Source: Micromonospora vinacea (GTDB taxonomy: Bacteria > Actinomycetota > Actinomycetes > Mycobacteriales > Micromonosporaceae). Taken from it: DNA of 64,000 nt. The stretch spans positions 310,001 to 374,000 of the forward strand of contig NZ_JADOTY010000001.1 in the NCBI RefSeq assembly GCF_015751785.1, read 5' to 3'. Within the stretch, counting starts at the first letter, position 1; the number at the start of each line of letters is the position of its first letter. The position numbers and the translations under genes were made by a program. The notes below the pieces were generated by a model. That model had not been told where the DNA came from, did no database searches, and worked only from the letters and a program-made list of their open reading frames with translations. Of this stretch, positions 59,052 to 64,000 are shown one piece after another.

Positions 59052-59783
59052 TCACTCACCGGCTGCCGGGGGCTTCGGAGAGCGGACCTCCTCTTCGGGC
59101 CTCTCCCAGAACGGCCGCTGGGGCTCGTCGTTGTGCACGACGATGTCGGCGTGCCAGGTCGGGCGGGCCGTAGCGAAGTAGAGCTGCTGCGAGGGGATGT
59201 AACGCTCGCGCCAACGCCGCTCGACGTCCGCCCGAGTTGACACCCGTTCCTCCCGGATGACGGCACGATCCACGGTCCTTTCAAGTGCCGTCGACACGAA
59301 GATGCGCAGGTCCCACCGATCAATCAGTTCCGGGCGCAGGAGGAAGACGCCGTCGAAGACGAGCACAGCGTCGGCTGGGGCAGTCGTGACCGGCGGCGAC
59401 AGCGCGGCATCCGCGGTCCGGTCGTAGACCGCGTGTTGGAAGCGTCGATCTCCACCCGGGCCGAGCGGATCGAGCAGAACCCGCTTCAGCGCCTCGTTGT
59501 CGTGGGTGTCGTAGTAGCAGCCTTCGGCCGAGTACTCGCCGCGCGGATAGCGCTGGGGCCGGGGGAAGAGGAAATCGTCGATCGTGGCGCGGATGACGTC
59601 ACGGCCCTGATCACGTAGGACGACGGCCAACTCGTCGGCGAGGGTGGTCTTGCCGGCGGCGGGTGGCCCGTCGACGGCAACCCGCGTCGGGTGCGCCACG
59701 GCGACGGACCCGACTGCCTCAGCCAGGCGGTGGAGCAGCTCCTCGCGGGTGCCTTGAACCATGTCTGCCGATTCTCGTCCCAC
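59052..59783 (-). CDS. Uridine kinase-like P-loop protein
   Basis: The protein has 243 residues from GTG 59783 (GGGGGAG upstream); ATG 59762 is an alternative. Walker A VAVDGPPAAGKTTLADEL is near residues 36-53, the acceptor-binding loop IDDFLFPRPQRYPRGEYSAEG follows at about 68-88 (in two parts in the chain), then FDGVFLLRPEL and a lid-type Arg-rich segment. The layout fits uridine/cytidine kinase-like proteins of the phosphoribulokinase family. It converges on the hypothetical gene at 58628 with a 7-bp gap. Confidence 0.8.
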   Translation of the reverse strand: MGRESADMVQGTREELLHRLAEAVGSVAVAHPTRVAVDGPPAAGKTTLADELAVVLRDQGRDVIRATIDDFLFPRPQRYPRGEYSAEGCYYDTHDNEALKRVLLDPLGPGGDRRFQHAVYDRTADAALSPPVTTAPADAVLVFDGVFLLRPELIDRWDLRIFVSTALERTVDRAVIREERVSTRADVERRWRERYIPSQQLYFATARPTWHADIVVHNDEPQRPFWERPEEEVRSPKPPAAGE

Positions 59784-59883
59784 ATCGCTCCCCCACTGTC
59801 TGTCGATCTCTTGCGAACTGGCTAGCCTGTCGGCCCGGATTAGCACCTCCATCGACGTCGGTCACATCACGTAGGGTCTGCCG

Positions 59884-60525
59884 ATGGTCGTACGGTTCCT
59901 GGCGCACCTCCGGCCGCCGCTTGTCGTGTGCGGACACCTGGCTGCTCTGGTGTTGCTCGCCCTGGACGCGCGCCGTGAATGGAGTGCGTACGGGCTTGTC
60001 ATTCTCTTCCTGTTGCTGGGTGCGCTTGCTGCAGTACCAGCGGCGTTGGTCGACTCGCCAGGGTTCCGGCTGATCAGCCTGATCGCACAGACCGTCGGTG
60101 CCGGCGTCATCGTGTTGGCTCTCCATGACTCGGCCGACAAGCGGGCTCTCTGGGTTTACGTGCTGTCCGCCCTGACGGCGGTGATCTCGCCGATCAGCCG
60201 GCCAGGGCTTGGCCGGACGACAGTGTTCGGCGTGGGGACGGCAGTAGTGCTCACCATCGGCGTGTCGGCTCCAGCACTGGCCTGGGGTGGGAGGCAGCCC
60301 GAGGCGGTGGTTTGCGTGCGGGAGGGGCAGTCCGCTGAGGAGCTGGTGCGCGAGAGCCACCGCTTCGACCCGAACAACGTGATTGCGGGCTTCGGGTCAG
60401 AAGGGCCGCAAGCGCCGTGCCTGGAGGTGCTGTTCGATCCCGGTGCCACCGCTGGCGACGCCGCCGACGTCGTCCGCCGCTACTCCGCGGACCCGAAGGT
60501 CTCGTCCGTCAGCCGGACACGCTGA
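59884..60525 (+). CDS. Hypothetical membrane protein with soluble C-terminal domain
   Basis: The protein has 213 residues. Four membrane helices occur in the first ~135 residues (LVVCGHLAALVLLALDA, LVILFLLLGALAAVPAALV and two more), followed by a soluble domain of ~75 residues (EAVVCVREGQSAEEL, CLEVLFDPGATAGDAADVV) with two cysteines. TAGGGT (59872-59877) is 6 nt before the ATG. I do not recognise a family. Confidence 0.65.
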   Translation: MVVRFLAHLRPPLVVCGHLAALVLLALDARREWSAYGLVILFLLLGALAAVPAALVDSPGFRLISLIAQTVGAGVIVLALHDSADKRALWVYVLSALTAVISPISRPGLGRTTVFGVGTAVVLTIGVSAPALAWGGRQPEAVVCVREGQSAEELVRESHRFDPNNVIAGFGSEGPQAPCLEVLFDPGATAGDAADVVRRYSADPKVSSVSRTR

Positions 60526-60709
60526 CACTCAGCGCACAGCCGCGCCGTTCGCGGGTGCCATCAACCATGTCGCCGTCCTGCCGGGTCAGGCGCGGCGGGC
60601 GTTCGTCTTGATCGTGTCCACGAACGAGTCTCAGGCGGGGGCGCGTAGCGCAGCATGCCGGCATCGGGCGCCTCTCGTGATCCACTCTGCCTATTTCCTG
60701 TTATGCCAA

Positions 60710-60738
60710 TTGACACAACATCATCCAGCCCATAAATT
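60710..60738 (+). promoter_or_regulatory. Near-consensus promoter of the RNA ligase gene
   Basis: TTGACA (60710-60715) and TAAATT (60733-60738) are spaced by exactly 17 bp, and the -10 box is 7 nt from ATG 60746, so the mRNA should be leaderless. The local sequence is unusually AT-rich. The rest of the gap 60526-60709 shows nothing recognisable. Confidence 0.7.
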
Positions 60739-60745
60739 CTCCGCC

Positions 60746-61558
60746 ATGGATGAGGTCAGACGGCCCGGACGGCCTCGCAAGACCCCCGGCCAGCTCGCCC
60801 GATGGACTCCACCGGAGGGCTGGTCGCGCCTGGTCGCCTGGCTCTCGCCAGAGGAGAAGAGGGCGCTCAAGCACGTCGCCGTCGAGGCCGATGTGGCCGT
60901 GGCCGATCTGGTTCGTGCGTTGGCCAGCGGTCTGGTCGACGGGGTCGTCACCGCCGACGAACTGATCGGGAAGGTCAGGAGAGGGGCACAGGTCATGGAG
61001 AAGATCCCCACGCTGTTCGAACGCGACGAGCACTTCCGGGTCGTCGACCGCCCCAGGCCGGACTGCGCCTGGGTGTTCGACGGCGAGGGCTCCCCAACCG
61101 AGAAGCTCGACGGTTCCAACGTGCGCCTCACCGTCCGCTCTGGACAGTTGGTGCGAGTGGAGAAGCGCCGCAACCCCAGCAAGGCGCAGAAGCAGCAGGG
61201 CATCGTCGATGGGTGGTATGTCGACACCGACGATCACGCCGCGGAGGACAAGTGGATTCTGGTCGCTGCCCGCCACACCGACGTGTCGGACTGGCCCGAC
61301 GGCGAGCACCCGTGCGAGGCGCTCGGTCCCCGCGTTCAAGGCAACCCACTTGGCCTGGAAGAGCACACATGTGTGCCGTTCAACCTCCACGTGCCCGCCC
61401 TGCTGGACGCGCCCCGCAGCTATTCCGAGCTGCAGGACTATCTAGCCGCGTTGGAGAGCCGATTCGCCCCGGGCCATCTGGCCGAGGGCATCGTGTTCCA
61501 CCACCCGGATGGCCGGCGGGCCAAGATCAAGCGTAAGGATTTCCCCCGCAGCGCGTGA
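60746..61558 (+). CDS. RNA ligase with N-terminal ribbon-helix-helix-like domain
   Basis: The protein has 270 residues. Residues 1-80 begin RRPGRPRKTPGQLARWTPP and continue with two helices (SPEEKRALKHVAVEADVAVADLV), like a CopG/MetJ ribbon-helix-helix domain with a basic tail. Residues ~85-270 form a nucleotidyltransferase core: motif I EKLDGSNVRL (catalytic Lys), IIIa-like CEALGPRVQGNP, motif IV EGIVFHHPDG and motif V AKIKRKDF. This is the ATP-dependent RNA ligase (T4 Rnl1/DUF5565-like) family, which seals RNA nicks. The N-terminal domain may bind nucleic acid or repress its own gene. It is monocistronic with a near-consensus promoter. Confidence 0.82.
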   Translation: MDEVRRPGRPRKTPGQLARWTPPEGWSRLVAWLSPEEKRALKHVAVEADVAVADLVRALASGLVDGVVTADELIGKVRRGAQVMEKIPTLFERDEHFRVVDRPRPDCAWVFDGEGSPTEKLDGSNVRLTVRSGQLVRVEKRRNPSKAQKQQGIVDGWYVDTDDHAAEDKWILVAARHTDVSDWPDGEHPCEALGPRVQGNPLGLEEHTCVPFNLHVPALLDAPRSYSELQDYLAALESRFAPGHLAEGIVFHHPDGRRAKIKRKDFPRSA

Positions 61559-61622
61559 TCCGTCGTCACACCCAGGGCGCCAGGGTTTCTTGTAAGACGG
61601 CAGGACAGAGAGCAGACGCTTA

Positions 61623-61880
61623 CTACAGCACCACTGAGATCATTTCGATGTCGCACATCGTCACGTGGGGCTCAACCAGTCGCTTGGCCTCCTGGGCATC
61701 CTTCTCGGTGAGGAAGACGCCCAGGTTGTGCCACCTCCGACGGCCGTCCTGCTCGGTCAACGCCTTCAGCAGGTGCAGGTAGTGGTGTCGTTCCCGGCGT
61801 ACGCCCTCCGGAAGGCCGCCGAGGAACGCCTCCGCCACCTTCTGTGGCGAGGCGATGTCCAGCTCGCCGCCAACTCCCAC
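61623..61880 (-). CDS. Hypothetical protein, probably 5'-truncated
   Basis: An 85-codon open frame with strong third-base GC bias (SPQKVAEAFLGGLPEGVRRE, HYLHLLKALTEQDGRRRWHN, VEPHVTMCDIEMISVVL). Its only start, GTG 61880, lies inside the edge of the duplicated kinase fragment (61875-62023) and has no ribosome site. The genuine N-terminus was therefore probably lost when the fragment was joined here. No family is recognised. Confidence 0.5.
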   Translation of the reverse strand: MGVGGELDIASPQKVAEAFLGGLPEGVRRERHHYLHLLKALTEQDGRRRWHNLGVFLTEKDAQEAKRLVEPHVTMCDIEMISVVL

Positions 61881-62023
61881 AGTTCATCGCGAGCCAGCCG
61901 CAGAGCGAGCGCCTCGCTGTGGTCGCTGTCGCCCCAGTTCGCTCGGACTCTCGCATCGTCGGCGAATCGAGCCCGCAAGGCCCTGTCCCGGAACTGCGGC
62001 GTCGGCACGAGGAACGCTGCCTG
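61875..62023 (-). pseudogene. Kinase gene fragment: direct repeat copy B
   Basis: Copy B of the 149-bp repeat is 139/149 identical to 57573-57721. It encodes a fragment equivalent to residues ~134-183 of the P-loop kinase (QFRDRALRARFADDAR, WGDSDHSEALALRLARDE) without the P-loop or the C-terminus. The frame is still open, but the fragment is fused to unrelated sequence at both ends, so it is a remnant. Confidence 0.75.
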
Positions 62024-62223
62024 CCCTGTCGGCCCAAGGACCGCACTGGTAGCTCTCAGTCCTGAGTCCGGTGCTGCGGGATCCACCCTCAAGTACCCGG
62101 CCTAGGTGATCGCAATTTCACCCACAGTAGTCACGCGAGCAGATCATAGGGCGTGAGGGCGGAGCAGCTCCCCCTCGCTGGACGTGCCGGTAGCATGACT
62201 TTGGGAAGTGTTAGCAGTTCAAA

Positions 62224-62244
62224 TGCTTGATCACTGATCAAGCA
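62224..62244. promoter_or_regulatory. 21-bp perfect palindrome
   Basis: TGCTTGATCA-C-TGATCAAGCA has 10-bp arms and a single central base. It lies 83 nt upstream of the TM protein/sigma/PAS-GGDEF operon, in a comparatively AT-rich stretch (62200-62310) that also contains TAGTAATTAGCTAA. The size and symmetry fit an operator for a dimeric regulator. Nothing else is recognisable between 62093 and 62326. Confidence 0.6.
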
Positions 62245-62326
62245 GAATATTGTGGACGGTGAGACATCTACATTCGCCCCTCGCCACGGATAGTAATTAG
62301 CTAACCGGGGATGACGAGGGGAAACG

Positions 62327-62620
62327 ATGAACGAAACGCTGGCGACGGCCGTCTCCGATCACGGAGCGTTGGCCTTGGCTCTTGCCATCGCCGGAACGGC
62401 GGCAGGGTTGGCACGCGCATACGTTGCGCACCGAACACGTCTGCACGAGGAGCGTGAGGCGTCGACACGAACCGCCGCCCGGGCGACCTGGCTGATCAGG
62501 CTGGCGGAGGCCGAGCACGATGTCGTGCGGATCGTGGAGCGTGATCGGGACGGGCATCGCGAGGTGGAGCTGGGCAGCCGCGACGCGACGCGGCGCGACG
62601 ACACCAGGGAGGCCGCGTGA
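62327..62620 (+). CDS. Small single-TM protein
   Basis: This 97-aa protein starts at ATG 62327 with GAGGGG upstream. One hydrophobic helix (about 14-32, ALALALAIAGTAAGLARAYV) is followed by a charged, Arg/Glu-rich helical tail. Its stop overlaps the start of the ECF sigma gene, so it may tether or modulate that factor; there is no recognised anti-sigma motif. Confidence 0.6.
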   Translation: MNETLATAVSDHGALALALAIAGTAAGLARAYVAHRTRLHEEREASTRTAARATWLIRLAEAEHDVVRIVERDRDGHREVELGSRDATRRDDTREAA

Positions 62621-63240
62621 TGGGGGTGGAGGGCACCGCCGCCCTGACACCGGAGCCGGTCGACGGTGAAGCGGCGCGCAGGGCGGAGGCCACGCGCCTC
62701 AAGGCAGAGCACGATCAGGAGTTCGCCGCTTTCGCCGAGGGCAGCTACCACACGGTGGAGCGAATTCTCCGGGCGGCGTGCTGGGATCGCGAGGTGGTTC
62801 AGGACGCTCTCAACGAGGCGTACCTGCACGGACGCGTCCAGTGGTTCAAGATCCGCACCTACACGGAGCCGATCGGCTGGGTGATCATCACGGCCCGAAA
62901 CAAGATCCGCAAGGAGTTGCAACGACGTCAGCGCGAAGCCGCCGTGGCGCCGGAGGACCTGCCCCCGGCACCGCACACCGACATCGCCGACGTATGGGAG
63001 GCACAGGAGACGCTGAGGAACTGGATGCACCACCTTCCGTCGCGGCAGGCCGAGGTGTTCCAGATGTCTCGTGAGGGTTTCTCCAACCAGGAGATCGCGC
63101 GCATCCTCGGATTGGCCGAATCCAGCATCCGCTCCTACAAGCTCGCTGCCAGGAAACGCCTGCGTGAGCTGGCCGAGGAAGCCGGCTACACGGACTCGGA
63201 AGGCCGCCGGCGCCAGGGAGGCAGCCGTGGACCTCGATGA
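62620..63240 (+). CDS. ECF-type RNA polymerase sigma factor
   Basis: This 206-aa factor starts at ATG 62620 or the overlapping GTG 62617, 4-7 nt after GGGAGG. Region 2-like helices (YHTVERILRAACWDREVVQDALNEAY in residues ~38-64) and a clear region 4 (LPSRQAEVFQMSREGFSNQEIARILGLAES then SIRSYKLAARKRLREL) mark an extracytoplasmic-function type sigma factor. It is translated together with a PAS-GGDEF protein, which might pass a signal to it. Confidence 0.82.
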   Translation: MGVEGTAALTPEPVDGEAARRAEATRLKAEHDQEFAAFAEGSYHTVERILRAACWDREVVQDALNEAYLHGRVQWFKIRTYTEPIGWVIITARNKIRKELQRRQREAAVAPEDLPPAPHTDIADVWEAQETLRNWMHHLPSRQAEVFQMSREGFSNQEIARILGLAESSIRSYKLAARKRLRELAEEAGYTDSEGRRRQGGSRGPR

Positions 63241-64000
63241 CATTCTGACGTTGGCCGAGACCAACCAGCCGAGTCCTCTGGAACTCGCCCGTGCACGCCG
63301 CGTGGCGCGAAAGGCGCAGGGCGAGTACGACCTGTCCGTCGCCGAGGGATACGAGATCATTGTCGACGCCGACCTCGTCGATCCGCTGACCGCGGTTGTC
63401 GACGAGGCGACCAGAGTCGCCCGTGCCGCGCAGCTGGCGAAGCTCGGCACGATCACCTGGACGACCGGTGGAGGGAAGTCCGATGGTTTCGGGCGCCTCA
63501 TCTGGTCGGATGAGATGGCGATGATCTTCGGGCATGCTCCGGGAACACTGCGCCTCACGCCCGAAAGGCTTGCCAACCTCGTCCATCCCGCAGACGTGGA
63601 GACGGTTCGCAAGGTTGTGCGGACGGCATGGGACCGCCGCCGCCCCGAGGAGGTCACGTTCCGGGTGATCCAGCCGGGTGGCACCGTCCGCCACGTGCAC
63701 TGCCACATCGAGATTCTCACCACCGACGGCACACCATCGGGAATCATCGCCACCGGCGCAGATGCCACCGCGCTCGAACTTGCCTGGCAAGAACGTCGCA
63801 GGCTCGCCACTCGCAGCAAAATGCTGTGCGCCGACCTGGCCGCGCTGGACCTTGTCACCGGACTGCCGACCCGCAGCTACCTGACCGACGAGGTCGACCG
63901 AGCCCGTCGCACCACTGGCGGAGCACTCATCGTTGTGGCAACCGAACCCACCACCCGGCCACCCGACGCGCTCACCGACGAGAACCACGACGACCTGACG
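63227..64000 (+). CDS. PAS-GGDEF domain protein (3' end outside window)
   Basis: The first 258 codons are visible, from GTG 63227 (GGGAGGCAGCC upstream), overlapping the sigma gene stop by 14 nt. Residues ~75-185 are a PAS domain (LIWSDEMAMIFGHAPGTLRL, LVHPADVETVRKVVRTAWD, FRVIQPGGTVRHV). From about 210, DLVTGLPTRSYLTDEVDRAR matches the beginning of a GGDEF (diguanylate cyclase) domain. The catalytic GGDEF motif and any EAL domain lie outside the window. The protein probably makes or senses cyclic-di-GMP in response to a PAS-bound signal. Confidence 0.8.
   Translation, partial: MDLDDILTLAETNQPSPLELARARRVARKAQGEYDLSVAEGYEIIVDADLVDPLTAVVDEATRVARAAQLAKLGTITWTTGGGKSDGFGRLIWSDEMAMIFGHAPGTLRLTPERLANLVHPADVETVRKVVRTAWDRRRPEEVTFRVIQPGGTVRHVHCHIEILTTDGTPSGIIATGADATALELAWQERRRLATRSKMLCADLAALDLVTGLPTRSYLTDEVDRARRTTGGALIVVATEPTTRPPDALTDENHDDLT

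Noticed and set aside
1..64000. CRISPR arrays, tRNA/rRNA genes, integrases or insertion sequences
   Set aside because: No regularly spaced repeats, cloverleaf sequences or transposase/integrase motifs were seen on either strand.

Overview
The window is very GC-rich with strongly GC-biased third codon positions. GTG starts are frequent, as are genes whose -10 box (TAnnnT) lies 6-7 nt from the start codon. Gene types (GH74 xyloglucanase, LuxR-type ATPase regulators, SARP/NB-ARC/TPR regulator, SigE-family and ECF41 sigma factors, secreted subtilase and amylase, F420-type LLM oxidoreductase) point to a filamentous actinomycete, most likely Micromonospora or a close relative. I see no tRNA, rRNA, CRISPR array, integrase or transposase.

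Layout. 1-8.2 kb: a secreted xyloglucanase (cut by the left edge) under a probable CebR-like operator, a BON-domain protein, a peroxiredoxin/DsbA-like pair, a large LuxR regulator and an SRPBCC-like/alcohol-dehydrogenase-like pair. 8.2-16.6 kb: a saccharopine-dehydrogenase-like enzyme, a MerR regulator fused to two domains of a DNA sliding clamp, a seryl-tRNA synthetase, then two minus-strand redox operons (CcdA with a TlpA-like lipoprotein; a NuoF/ferredoxin protein with a ferric-reductase-type membrane protein). 16.6-27 kb: secreted alpha-amylase, L,D-transpeptidase, two-component system plus ABC exporter, hydrolase, site-2 protease and alditol oxidase. 27-37 kb: small regulator-plus-target units (ArsR/SRPBCC, TetR/aldo-keto reductase, HTH/MFS) and a two- or three-gene phage-tail-like remnant. 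37-43 kb: a 1184-aa subtilase and an ECF41 (SigJ) sigma factor with its oxidoreductase.

43-64 kb is the accessory half: a SLATT-type membrane protein, a 33-codon secreted-peptide gene with its own terminator, a HAD hydrolase fused to an Imm21 immunity domain, a SigE-type sigma/membrane-protein pair, two secreted proteins beside a SARP regulator, a small membrane protein broken by a 5-bp tandem duplication, two DHFR-like reductases, a TMEM175 channel, and a block with two P-loop kinases and an RHH-RNA ligase fusion bracketed by 149-bp direct repeats. The right edge has a TM protein/ECF sigma/PAS-GGDEF operon cut by the window end.

Four long intergenic palindromes (11.9, 23.8, 25.1 and 37.0 kb) look like one or more dispersed repeat families. 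Two supply the stop codon or C-terminal tail of the adjacent gene. The most unusual items are the MerR-sliding clamp fusion, the tiny secreted peptide gene, the HAD-Imm21 fusion, the RHH-RNA ligase fusion with flanking repeats, and these palindromes.
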